23,988 nt of DNA from an uncultured Acetatifactor sp. GTDB taxonomy: Bacteria > Bacillota > Clostridia > Lachnospirales > Lachnospiraceae. The position numbers were made by a program, and so were the translations under genes. Location: contig CANQSE010000003.1 in the NCBI GenBank assembly GCA_947626405.1, positions 1 to 23,988 of the forward strand, in the 5' to 3' direction. The notes below the pieces were generated by a model. That model saw only the letters and a list, made by a program, of their open reading frames with translations, was not told the DNA's origin and did no database searches. Of the stretch, positions 1 to 8,600 are shown in pieces (the stretch's first letter is position 1; every line of letters begins with the position of its first letter).

Positions 1-1
1 C

Positions 2-1030
2 CTTCCTGCCTGGCGCAAAGTCCTCAAGGCCGCCGCCGCGCTGGTGCTGGCGTGGAACACGCTGGTGCTTCCCCGGGCGGAGATGGCCGCGCTTCTGGCG
101 GATATAAAGCCGGGGGACGAGGTAATTATGCCGGCGTATACCTTTGTGTCCACTGCGGACGCATTTGTCTTAAGGGGAGCGACTCCGGTTTTTGTCGATA
201 TAAGGCCGGACACCATGAATATAGATGAAAAGCTGATCGAGGACGCTGTCACGGAAAAGACCAGGGCCATCGTCCCTGTGCATTACGCCGGAGTGGCGTG
301 CGAAATGGATGAGATTATGGAGATTGCCGCGCGGCACGGTCTTATTGTAATTGAGGACGCGGCGCAGGGAATCATGGCGTCATATAAGGGAAAAGCTCTG
401 GGCACCATAGGAGATTTCGGGTGCTTCAGCTTCCACGAGACTAAAAATTACAGTATGGGCGAGGGCGGTGCGCTGCTTATCCGTGACGAAAAATACGTGG
501 AGGATGCCGAGATCATACGTGAAAAGGGAACGAACCGCAGTAAATATTACAGAGGGCAGATCGATAAGTATACATGGGTAAACTTCGGCTCCTCTTATCT
601 TCCGAGCGATATGAACGCGGCGTATCTCTATGCGCAGCTTGAGGTAGCGGATCGGATAAACCAGGCAAGGCTTCTGCTCTGGAATCGCTATTACAGGAAT
701 CTTACTCCCCTTGCGGAGGCGGGAAAACTTGAGCTGCCGGCAGTGCCTGAGGGCTGTGTGCACAATGCGCACATGTTTTATGTAAAGACTAAGGATCTGA
801 AGGAAAGGACGGAGTTTATCTCGTTCCTTGATCGGAAAAACATTCATTCCGTGTTTCATTATATTCCTCTGCACAATTCGCCGGCCGGGAAAAAATTCGG
901 ACGGTTTCACGGGGAGGACAGGTACACGACCACTGAAAGCGAACGTCTTGCGCGTCTGCCGATGTACTATGGTTTAAAGGAGGAACAGGTAGATTACATA
1001 TGCGATTCCATAGCGGAATTTTACTCATAG
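2..1030 (+). CDS. rffA: dTDP-4-amino-4,6-dideoxygalactose transaminase, 5' partial with aberrant N-terminus
   Basis: This PLP-dependent sugar aminotransferase (WecE/RffA, DegT/DnrJ/EryC1 family) converts dTDP-4-keto-6-deoxyglucose to dTDP-4-amino-4,6-dideoxygalactose (dTDP-Fuc4N) in the cytoplasm. The body matches the family closely: KPGDEVIMPAYTFVSTA near the start, VPVHYAGVACEMD, the IEDAAQG aspartate that contacts the PLP ring nitrogen, and FHETKN with the PLP-binding lysine, followed by REKGTNRS, SSYLPSDMNAA and VFHYIPLHNSPAG. The E. coli enzyme is about 376 residues; roughly the first 50-60 are missing here. The frame is open from base 2, but the residues before EMAALLADIKPGDE are hydrophobic, GC-rich and unlike the family, including loss of the expected PSCT phosphate-binding segment. 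Real homology begins near base 80, so a GTG at 44 is not a credible start. It shares its substrate with RfbC in the downstream operon. Identity is secure; the N-terminus is probably an artefact. Confidence 0.88.
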   Translation, partial: LPAWRKVLKAAAALVLAWNTLVLPRAEMAALLADIKPGDEVIMPAYTFVSTADAFVLRGATPVFVDIRPDTMNIDEKLIEDAVTEKTRAIVPVHYAGVACEMDEIMEIAARHGLIVIEDAAQGIMASYKGKALGTIGDFGCFSFHETKNYSMGEGGALLIRDEKYVEDAEIIREKGTNRSKYYRGQIDKYTWVNFGSSYLPSDMNAAYLYAQLEVADRINQARLLLWNRYYRNLTPLAEAGKLELPAVPEGCVHNAHMFYVKTKDLKERTEFISFLDRKNIHSVFHYIPLHNSPAGKKFGRFHGEDRYTTTESERLARLPMYYGLKEEQVDYICDSIAEFYS

Positions 1031-1042
1031 AGGTGAGAGCTG

Positions 1043-2332
1043 ATGAAGAAGACGTCTGAAAAGATATGTATTCTGTCAAAAGGAATACTTATTGTCGGGT
1101 TCAGCGTTCAGATTGTCCTGGGACTGTTATGGCTCATTTTAAATTTTACAAAAGTCCGGCAGGCGGAAAGCTGTACCGGATTTCTGTATCCGCTGTTCCT
1201 TAAGGCGTTTTCGCAGACGCCGCAGATCCTCTATGCTTTACAGCTTTCCCTGGCGTGTTATGCGGCGTATGTATTTTTAAAACCCTTGCTCCCTGTGGAG
1301 AGGTACAAAAAAGTATGGTTCATATCGGCTTTTTTGTCCTTTCCGATGGCGATGCAGTGCCATCTGGCATTGCTCCCGCACTCCTTTATATTTTCTCTGT
1401 TTTTGCTTGAGTACGGCATGTGCAGAGATTTTGCAAAGGGAGAAAAAGAGCGCAGACTTCCGTACCTGGCTGCGGCGGGATTTTGCTGGATCGGCATGGC
1501 GCTTCTTTTGGAAGAATACAGATGGCTGGGGATTTTTCCCATCGTATGCACCGTGCTTTTTAATGTGGGAAAGCTGCGGAAGGATATCCGGATGTTCGTA
1601 TGCGGTATTTTGATTTTTGCGGCCGTGTCGGGAATAGCCTTTACCGTGTCCGGACTTGCGTATTCCCAAAAAGAGAGCGGCCGTTCGTTTTGGTTTTCAA
1701 TGGCGTACCGGATGACATGGCCCACCATATGGCAGGATCACGATGGCTGGAATAAAGAGCTGCTTGATATACTGCCTGAGGATAAAATATGGGATACAGG
1801 CACTGAGCCCGAAAGGATGGAATCCGTCCTGCGGCGGGAGCTTGAGGGGGCAGTGGGAAGCGATAATGCGGACGCCTGTTACAGGGAGATGGCGCTATAC
1901 TCCTGGAGGATAAGAAAATCCCGCATAGCCAGGCAGATGCTGTGGGATCTGTTAATCTACGCAATGCCTCAGGGAGTGCTGAGGCTTCAGCTTGAGGGTG
2001 TTGGATATGACTCGTATTCCGGCAGAAATTACGGGATTATGTCGATGGAGCGCCCGCTGCTTACAAGATATTATGTGGACTATAGCTGCTGGTGGTTCGC
2101 AGTGTCGATTGCAGTTACGGCAGTGTTTTTGGTATTTTGGAAAATATCCGGAAGAAAGCTTTTTGGCAATGTTAATCTGTCCGGACTGGCGGCGTATGCG
2201 GTACCTACGTGTGCTGTTTTGGTTTGTTATGTGATGAGAGGGGCCGGAATCGCGGATTACAGGCTGACCGTGGCTATATCGGCGGCGTGGTGCGTGCCCG
2301 CGCTCTTTTGTCTTGGAAAGGATGCAGCTTGA
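1043..2332 (+). CDS. Polytopic membrane protein of unknown function
   Basis: I do not recognise this 429-residue protein. It starts at an ATG 12 bases after the transaminase stop, with a GAGGTGAG-like ribosome binding site. Several strongly hydrophobic stretches lie in the N-terminal half (about residues 12-34, 58-77, 87-125, 140-175 and 183-206). A soluble, charged segment follows (about 235-340, with EPERMESVLRRELEG and WRIRKSRIARQM), then about three more membrane segments near the C-terminus. This hydrophobic / soluble loop / hydrophobic layout is compatible with GT-C type glycosyltransferases or other glycan-lipid handling proteins, but I see no diagnostic catalytic motif. Its stop overlaps the start of the next membrane gene, so the two are probably translationally coupled. 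The neighbourhood suggests a role in surface glycan assembly; that is inference only. Confidence 0.8.
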   Translation: MKKTSEKICILSKGILIVGFSVQIVLGLLWLILNFTKVRQAESCTGFLYPLFLKAFSQTPQILYALQLSLACYAAYVFLKPLLPVERYKKVWFISAFLSFPMAMQCHLALLPHSFIFSLFLLEYGMCRDFAKGEKERRLPYLAAAGFCWIGMALLLEEYRWLGIFPIVCTVLFNVGKLRKDIRMFVCGILIFAAVSGIAFTVSGLAYSQKESGRSFWFSMAYRMTWPTIWQDHDGWNKELLDILPEDKIWDTGTEPERMESVLRRELEGAVGSDNADACYREMALYSWRIRKSRIARQMLWDLLIYAMPQGVLRLQLEGVGYDSYSGRNYGIMSMERPLLTRYYVDYSCWWFAVSIAVTAVFLVFWKISGRKLFGNVNLSGLAAYAVPTCAVLVCYVMRGAGIADYRLTVAISAAWCVPALFCLGKDAA

Positions 2333-3395
2333 TTTTATGGTGCAGATACTTATTCTGGCGGTGCTTACGCTGGCGGCTCCGATATTGGCGGGTCAGGTTT
2401 TGCACGGCGTCTTGGGCGGGCGTAAGCGGAACGCCGTCGTATTTGAATGGATAAGCGGACAGATTATATTGTGGGCAGGCTTTCTTTTTGTCTGTGTTCC
2501 CATGATACTTGCAGAAAGGGATTTCAGGGATGTGGTTGTTCTCTTTTCGGGGTACATGGGAGCGGTGGCTATTTTTGGAGTGGCTCTGCGGCTGCGCGGT
2601 ATTGGGCGTAGAGACGCATCTTTTCAGGAAAACAAAGAGAAGGACCCCGTAGCGGTCTTTTTATGGATATGTGTGATAGCGCTGATAATGGTTCAGATGT
2701 TTTCTGCACTGACTCTTGTTTACGCGGATGGGGACGACGCGTATTATGTGGCCGTCTCCGTGAGCACGGAAAGTTCAAACCGGATGTATGCGCACCTGGT
2801 ATACACGGGAGGCCCTGCTGCTGAGATGGACGTAAGGCACTGTCTGGCGCCTATGCCGGTATGGGTGGCGTATCTTGCGAGAGTCTGCGGGATACGGACG
2901 GTGATAATGGCAAAAACGGTTCTTCCGGTAGTGCTGATCCTGATGAGCCATGCCGTATATTTTCTGCTTGGACAAAGGCTGTTTTCGGACAGCGGGCGAA
3001 AACATGCGCTTTTTATGCTGGTGATTCAGATTCTTGTGATTTTCGGAGGTTATTCCATTTACAGCGCACAGAATTTCCTGCTTGTGAGAACGTCGCAGGG
3101 GAAGGCAATACTGGCAAATATTGTGCTTCCGTTTCTGCTTTTGCTTTTTTTGATGCTTGCGGAGCAGATGGAAGAAGGGAAAAAGCCGGATTTTCGTCTG
3201 TGGATAATGGTGGGACTTTCAATGATTTGCGGATGTCTGTGCAGTACGCAAGGTACTCTGCTGACATGTATTTTTCTGATGGCGGCGGGAATCTGTATGG
3301 CGGCGTGCTTTCGCAGGTGGAACATATTCGTGTGGACAACAGGGTGCTGTCTGGTGCCTGTGGGGATGTTGGCTCTGTATTTTATGCTGAGCTGA
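2322..3395 (+). CDS. Polytopic membrane protein, possibly N-terminal part of a DUF6077-like protein
   Basis: This is a membrane protein of about 357 residues with some eight hydrophobic segments. After the second or third helix comes a short polar stretch, VYADGDDAYYVAVSVS, then a loop around GGPAAEMDVRHCLAPMPVW. An acidic pair after an early helix is typical of GT-C-fold glycosyltransferases, and the ADGDD segment recalls the clostridial DUF6077 membrane family; I recall this from memory and could not check it. The ATG at 2322 overlaps the upstream gene's end. A TTG at 2313 and an ATG at 2337 are in the same frame, and none has an ideally spaced ribosome binding site, so the start is uncertain by a few codons. 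The protein ends abruptly just after a helix (MLALYFMLS), and a second membrane protein begins 16 bases later in another frame. The two together would be the length of one larger family member. Confidence 0.72.
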   Translation: MQLDFMVQILILAVLTLAAPILAGQVLHGVLGGRKRNAVVFEWISGQIILWAGFLFVCVPMILAERDFRDVVVLFSGYMGAVAIFGVALRLRGIGRRDASFQENKEKDPVAVFLWICVIALIMVQMFSALTLVYADGDDAYYVAVSVSTESSNRMYAHLVYTGGPAAEMDVRHCLAPMPVWVAYLARVCGIRTVIMAKTVLPVVLILMSHAVYFLLGQRLFSDSGRKHALFMLVIQILVIFGGYSIYSAQNFLLVRTSQGKAILANIVLPFLLLLFLMLAEQMEEGKKPDFRLWIMVGLSMICGCLCSTQGTLLTCIFLMAAGICMAACFRRWNIFVWTTGCCLVPVGMLALYFMLS

Positions 3396-3411
3396 CGGGA
3401 GGGCAAAGGAC

Positions 3412-4170
3412 ATGAGAATTGTGTTTCAGACATTTGAAAACTATATGGGAACGGGGCTGGTCGTCTCATGGTTCCTGATTTCGGCGGTCTACCTTTTTTA
3501 CTGTGAAAAACGGAAATCGCGGAGGATTATTTTCGTTTACATGCCTTTAGCTGTTCTTCTTTTATTTTTTAATCCCCTGTGTTCGGCTTTGTTTTTACGT
3601 ATGGCCGAAGACGAAATCTACTATAGGATTTTGTGGCTGCTTCCCGTGTTGGCCGGCATTGCGTACACTGTCTGCCATATCTACAGCCATACTGAGGGAA
3701 AGCGGCGGATGGTATTTGTGTTCTGCGCCGTGGCCGTCATCGCTTTTTCCGGTAAATTCGTGTATGACAGTCCCTATTTTTCCAAGGCGGAAAACAGTTA
3801 TCATGTCCCTGACAGTGTAGTGCATATCTGCGATGCGATCGTTGTGCCGGGGCGGGAAGTGATGGCGGCATTTCCTCTTGAAATGGTGCAGTATGTGAGA
3901 CAGTATACGGCGCTTGTCTGTATGCCGTACGGAAGGGAAGTGCTGACGGGGTTTTACAATCCGCTTCAGGCCGCCATGGAGGAGGACACCGTGGATCTGG
4001 CCGAACTGCTTCCCATGGCAAGAGCGTATAAATGCCATTACCTGGTTTTTGGTGCAGAGCAGGATTTCACTGAGGAGCCCGCCGGACTGGGACTGGAAGT
4101 GTTCCTGGAGACAGATGGGTATACTGTGTACAGGGACACTGCAATTGAGCTTATAGTACCGCAGATGTGA
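3412..4170 (+). CDS. Membrane protein, possibly C-terminal half of the preceding DUF6077-like protein
   Basis: This 252-residue protein has about four N-terminal hydrophobic segments (roughly residues 18-33, 40-62, 74-90 and 101-118) and then a soluble C-terminal domain of about 125 residues. That domain includes DSPYFSKAENSYHVPDSVV, PLEMVQYVRQYTALVCMPYGRE and a final segment ending in IELIVPQM. The start is well supported: GGGAGG at 3397-3402 lies nine bases before the ATG, and an in-frame stop sits upstream at 3388. The segment FFNPLCSALF followed by YYRILWLLPVLAGIAYT looks like the second half of large clostridial membrane proteins that begin with an ADGDD-type domain, as the previous gene does. 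Either the two are naturally separate coupled genes or one ancestral gene has split. Function unknown; probably surface glycan related from context. Its stop is four bases from the convergent stop of the next gene. Confidence 0.75.
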   Translation: MRIVFQTFENYMGTGLVVSWFLISAVYLFYCEKRKSRRIIFVYMPLAVLLLFFNPLCSALFLRMAEDEIYYRILWLLPVLAGIAYTVCHIYSHTEGKRRMVFVFCAVAVIAFSGKFVYDSPYFSKAENSYHVPDSVVHICDAIVVPGREVMAAFPLEMVQYVRQYTALVCMPYGREVLTGFYNPLQAAMEEDTVDLAELLPMARAYKCHYLVFGAEQDFTEEPAGLGLEVFLETDGYTVYRDTAIELIVPQM

Positions 4171-4171
4171 C

Positions 4172-4184
4172 CGATCAGGGATCG
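4172..4184. repeat. Small palindrome between convergent stops
   Basis: The sequence CGATC-AGG-GATCG forms a 5-bp inverted repeat with a 3-base loop exactly where the plus-strand and minus-strand genes converge; the gap between their stop codons is four bases. It is followed by no run of T on either strand, so it is at best a weak bidirectional termination element. Confidence 0.25.
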
Positions 4185-5365
4185 TCGTAATAGGTAAGTG
4201 CGTAGATCAGACGATCGGCCATAAGCTCACGCCCCCTGGAATTAAGATGGATATTGTCGTTTTCCTCAAGACATTCAGGCGCGTCGTCTTCCGTTATCGT
4301 TCCGTACAGGTTGTCCACAAATGTCACGTTTCTTTCGGAACAGGACATACAAAGTGAGAGGCAGTAGCTTGACAGGTGTCCCGACATGCCCCCTCCGTAA
4401 ATCTTTTTATCACTGCTGACCAGATTGCCGTCGTTGTCGATGCCGTAGGCGTATGCGGGAGACATGACGATGATGCGCAGGTGAGGGTAAGCGTTTTGAA
4501 GAACTTCAATGCTTGCTTCTATGTTTCCGGTGAATGTCTGCAGATCGATGGGATTGTCGGAATTATATATGTTACTTCCCATCAGGTAATCCGTACCGTC
4601 ATACATAAACACCACCGTATCTACCGTGTTCATGTCAATGGTTGACAATGTTTTGTATACTCTTTCCGCTTCCGGAGGAGCATCCTCGCCCATCTGTTTA
4701 AGACCGTCCTCAAAGTAAAAATCGATAACGTCGGTGACAGTCAGGACACAGAGCCAATATGGGGTGTAGGCATCCATAGGCTTTGAATCCGCCCTGAAAT
4801 GTTCCCGGATGGTCGCCGTATAGCTGCCCGACACGCCGCAGTTTATCACGTTTGCCCCTGTGCGTTCTGCAATCATGTTGACCAGGCCGTCTTCTGAATC
4901 CTGCGCGTCGGTGAGAGGGTAATTTCCAAGGAAAAGAATTGTTGAGTCTTTTGTGTTTTTTGTTGCGGCAGGCATGCCCTCGCTATCCACAAGCGGGACG
5001 ATGACGTCATATGTCTCGGGCTCGTAAACGCCCGCACCGTCACTGAAGAACTCCTCCTGCGATATAAAATGTCTTAAATTTGCAATACGGTATACGACAA
5101 TGCCGATCAATGCGACAAACACTGCAAGCAGCGCCAGGTGCATTGCGGTGTGCAGGTGATAACGCGCAAAAATGCTGCGGTTGCTGCGGTTTTGAGAGGA
5201 ATTACCGGTATTATCCTCCGGCGGGACATCGCCAGGGTTATTTTCCGGCGCGTCGTCATAATTATTCTCCAGCATGTTATTATCAAGATCTATGATCTCG
5301 ACATCCGGAATCTTTGTGCGCGAATTTGCAGCATCGTTAGAAGCTGAAGTCCGATTTTTTTTCAT
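4175..5365 (-). CDS. Membrane-anchored SGNH/GDSL-fold protein lacking the catalytic serine
   Basis: This 396-residue type II membrane protein has an Asn/Asp-rich cytoplasmic tail (residues 1-70), one membrane helix (about 73-92) and an extracellular SGNH-fold domain (about 140-395). SGNH proteins are esterases or acetyl-transfer/esterase partners acting on glycans. Block II is recognisable (INCGVSGSYTA, about 174-184) and so is block V (D370 and H373 in DNIHLNSRG). Block I, however, reads LFLGNYPLTD (144-153) where GDS is expected, so the nucleophilic serine is absent. Block III (MYDGTDYLMG) lacks the usual GxND asparagine. I recall similar FGN/LGN variants in other Lachnospiraceae proteins, so this may be a non-catalytic or differently acting subfamily rather than a damaged copy. 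The start is supported by GAGG at 5379-5376 on the minus strand, ten bases upstream of the ATG. The gene runs opposite to everything around it and so is transcribed independently. Confidence 0.78.
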   Translation of the reverse strand: MKKNRTSASNDAANSRTKIPDVEIIDLDNNMLENNYDDAPENNPGDVPPEDNTGNSSQNRSNRSIFARYHLHTAMHLALLAVFVALIGIVVYRIANLRHFISQEEFFSDGAGVYEPETYDVIVPLVDSEGMPAATKNTKDSTILFLGNYPLTDAQDSEDGLVNMIAERTGANVINCGVSGSYTATIREHFRADSKPMDAYTPYWLCVLTVTDVIDFYFEDGLKQMGEDAPPEAERVYKTLSTIDMNTVDTVVFMYDGTDYLMGSNIYNSDNPIDLQTFTGNIEASIEVLQNAYPHLRIIVMSPAYAYGIDNDGNLVSSDKKIYGGGMSGHLSSYCLSLCMSCSERNVTFVDNLYGTITEDDAPECLEENDNIHLNSRGRELMADRLIYALTYYDDP

Positions 5366-5385
5366 ATATTTTAAACCTCGTTCCG

Positions 5386-5428
5386 TAAAATCTCTTTCTG
5401 TAAAATCTTTTCTTAAAATCTTTTTCTG
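5386..5428. repeat. Three imperfect tandem 13-15-bp repeats in the leader of the SGNH gene
   Basis: Three head-to-tail copies of TAAAATCT-TTTCTG type sequence occupy 5386-5400, 5401-5413 and 5414-5428. They are followed by two related TTCCTGTGTATTG / TTCCGTGTATTG copies up to about 5462. On the minus strand they read as AGAAAGATTTTA repeats in the probable 5' untranslated leader of the gene ending at 4175. They are short, and part of the similarity may reflect low complexity. Confidence 0.5.
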
Positions 5429-5474
5429 TTCCTGTGTATTGTTGTATTGTTCCGTGTATTGCTTTCATTTTACT

Positions 5475-5480
5475 ATTATA
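5475..5480 (-). promoter_or_regulatory. Possible -10 box for the minus-strand SGNH gene
   Basis: On the minus strand bases 5480-5475 read TATAAT, about 110 bases upstream of the ATG at 5365. I see no good -35 hexamer at 16-18 bases upstream and no TGn extension, so the assignment is weak. It is simply the best candidate in the AT-rich region. Confidence 0.3.
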
Positions 5481-5551
5481 GATTTTGAAAGTCCATATTA
5501 TTAATCAGTTTTAAAATAATTTAAGAAATTATGAAGAAATGCCCTTAATGC

Positions 5552-5580
5552 TTGAAGATACCTGATTTGAATGATATAAT
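5552..5580 (+). promoter_or_regulatory. Sigma-A type promoter with extended -10 for the large polysaccharide operon
   Basis: TTGAAG at 5552-5557 is followed by exactly 17 bases and then TATAAT at 5575-5580, with TGA directly before the -10 box (TGaTATAAT). Transcription would start near 5587. This would give a 5' leader of about 70 bases before the preferred start codon at 5659, and it argues against the upstream in-frame ATG at 5590, which would be almost leaderless. The AT-rich divergent region between the two genes (5366-5658) otherwise shows only the short repeats near 5386-5462. Confidence 0.65.
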
Positions 5581-5658
5581 GTTACAAAAATGTTAAGTCG
5601 GGTGAAAGAAGATAAATTCATTCAGCTTTTGCGAAATGATGAAGGGAATGAAAAGGTT

Positions 5659-8600
5659 ATGAAAAAATTTTTTGGCCGTTCAGGGAGAGAAATACCGAGG
5701 GGCAAAGACATATCAAATTGGGAAGAATATGATATTGAAGGCATGGATTGGGAGGATGCAGAACATTGGGAGGAAGCGTCCCCTGAATCAGAGGAGCAGC
5801 CCGAAGAAATAGAGTATACGGAGGATGCGGAGGACGCAGAATATTGGGAGGAAGCGTTCCCTGAATCAGAGGAGCAGCTCGAAGAAATAGAGTATGCGGA
5901 GAATGCGGAGGATGCAGAGGATGCGAATTATTGGGAGGAAGCGTTCCCTGCATCAGAGGAGCAGCTCGAAGAAATAGAGTATACGGAGAATGCGGAGGAT
6001 GCAGAGGATGCGAATTATTGGGAGGAAGCGTCCCCTGCATCAGAGGAGCAGCCCGAAGAAATAGAGTATACGGAGGACACAGAGGATGCGAATTATTGGG
6101 AGGATGCGTCCCCTGCATCAGAGGAGCAGCTCGAAGAAACAGAGTATGCGGAGGATGCAGAGGACACAGAGGATGCAAATTATTGGGAGGATGCGTCCCC
6201 TGCATCAGAGGAGCAGCCCGAAGAAACAGAGTATGCGGAGGATGCAGAGGACGCAGAGGATGCGAATTATTGGGAGGATGCGTCCCCTGCATCAGATGAA
6301 CAAACCGAAGAAGCATGGTATGCGGATTATTCGGATGCCGGTAATAAAAACAATGTGAAAACTCCGCCCGCCGGAAGGACTGCGCAGGGTAAAAAGAAGA
6401 AATCTTTCCACATGGATCTGATGGACAAACTCATTTTGGGAATGGGTGTGGCCGTATTGCTTCTTGCCGCTGTCATAGGCGGATTATACATCAGTTCGAG
6501 GCTGAGGACGGACAGCGTAACAGTCATGGCAAGCGTGGGAAATCAGCTCGAAAATATCCACATAATCGGAGAAAAGGGACTTACGGCCGTTGCCAACGCA
6601 CGCATTTCAAAGCTTGCGCTGCAGGAGACTGTCGATGAAAGCAATCAGGAGCCGGAAGACGATGAAGACGAAACGGACGATCCGGGGTACAATGAGGAGG
6701 AGTACCGCAGGGATGTTCAGGTTGTTATGGAGTTTGTATCCATACAGAAGGACCTTAAGATCAAATTTGTAAACGAAAAGACAAAAAAGCTTATTGCCAA
6801 CGTCCCATTTGTGGTATCTGTGTCCGGTCCGGACGGCGGCAGCTTAACCTGGTCCGACGACGACATGGATGGCATCATTTACAAAAAAGATATTGCTCCC
6901 GGTAACTACAGTGTGAAGCTTAAAGAGCTGACTGATAAAAAGTACGCCAGCTATACCCTTTCCTCCATGGCAAGAACAGTGGATGTGAAAAAAGAAATCG
7001 CCTACAAGAAAGTGGAGGTCGCAAACGAGATAAAGTCCGAGGATGAGGTTGACGCCAAGGCGGAAGATACAATGAAAAACGATACCGTTGTGGAATCGAC
7101 ACTGCAGGATACAGTGGGATGGGTGGAAAGCACCGTAAAGGACGGCGTCTACAGCGAGGTCCCAAAGAGTGCGATACCTAATCCCGAGACTGTCATAAAC
7201 AAAAAATATTTTGCAAACGCTTCTGCGGTATCTTCGGGGGATATTGATAAGCCGCTCACCAAGGGGAAAATTACGCTGCAGCCCGCTGCGCTTTCTGTGG
7301 TTACGGGGGGTACTGTTTACGCCCAGGCTGATGTATCGGATTTTTCGGCCGGAAAAGAGCTTGTGTATTCTGTGACAGGCGGAAACGGAGCCGTAAACGC
7401 CGGAATCGACAGCACGGGCAAGGTAACGGTCACGGGTCTTAAGGATGGGACGGTTCCCCTTACCGTGACGGTAAATTATAAGGATGGCGGCACGGCGGAA
7501 ACGGCTGCCACGGCGGTCCTGAATGTGACGGTGACGCCGCCTAAGACGCTCAGCCTTGACAGAACAACGGCGGTAGTCTATATCGGTGAACCGCTTGTGT
7601 TAAATGCTGTGGTTCCTGAAACCGTTGCGCCCGATATCAGAGTGTCGTCGCAGGACGAATCCGTAGCCACTGTTTCGGTGAATCAGACAAAGATCACGGT
7701 GGACGGCAAAAAGGCAGGAGGAACCACAAAGATTACCGTTAATCTTGTGGAAAACAATATTGTTACCGCAACCGTGGAATGTATTGTGGCCGTTGCGGAA
7801 AATCCGAAAAATGACACCGTAAGCAAGCTTACGGATGTTGATAACAATCAACTTTACATACTGGAGAACGGGGAATACAGAGAAGCCGTTTACGCTGACT
7901 ATTTTGTGGAAAGCAATGTGTTTTATGTAAAAACCGAGGAGCTGTACACCGGCTGGCAGACAATTGACGGTAAGGTTTATTATTATACCAACGATGGGAA
8001 ATATGTCACCGGCGAACAGGTGATTCAGGGCGCAAAATACAATTTCGCCAGCGACGGGTCACTCGTGACCGGACAGGGTACCGGAATCATGGGAATTGAC
8101 GTGTCAAAGTGGAACGGTAAAATTGACTGGAACGCGGTTAAAAATTCGGGAGTGAATTACGCAATCATCCGCTGCGGTTACAGAGGATCCTCCGCCGGAA
8201 GCCTCATAGAGGACCCCAAATATGTTGATAATATAAAAGGGGCGACGGCGGCAGGTATTAATGTGGGCGTTTATTTCTTCACACAGGCCATCGACGAGAG
8301 GGAAGCCGTGGAGGAGGCATCCATGGTGCTGGAGCTTGTAAAAAATTACAGGATTTCCTACCCGATTTTCCTGGATGTGGAATCCAGCGGCGGACGCGCG
8401 GATTCAATTGACGTGCAGACGAGGACGGCGGTGTGCAGGGCTTTCTGTCAGACCATCCAGAACGCCGGTTATACGGCGGGGATTTATGCCAATAAGAACT
8501 GGCTGGAAAATAAGATAGACGCGGGTGCGCTGAGCGCCTACAAGATCTGGCTGGCACAGTATGCCGCGGCTCCCACCTACACGGGACGGTACGATATGTG

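Noticed and set aside
1..9. Reading the first bases as Pro-Ser-Cys, the expected PSCT motif of the aminotransferase, followed by an insertion
   Set aside because: It needs a 58-base out-of-frame insertion and rests on three codons; a foreign edge sequence explains the whole segment more simply.
4172..4184. Palindrome at the convergent stops as an intrinsic terminator
   Set aside because: The stem is only 5 bp and no T tract follows on either strand; kept only as a weak repeat.
5590..5658. ATG at 5590 as the start of the large GH25 gene
   Set aside because: It lies only ten bases after the TATAAT box, leaving no room for a ribosome binding site on the transcript; ATG 5659 fits better.
5764..6345. 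CRISPR-like array
   Set aside because: Repeats are contiguous, coding, multiples of three in length and have no unique spacers; no cas genes are present.
5657..6358. Long open frames on the minus strand and in other plus frames over the repeat region
   Set aside because: They arise from the periodic, stop-free repeat DNA and give low-complexity Pro/His/Leu or Arg/Gly repeats without ribosome binding sites; the acidic frame continues into recognisable domains.
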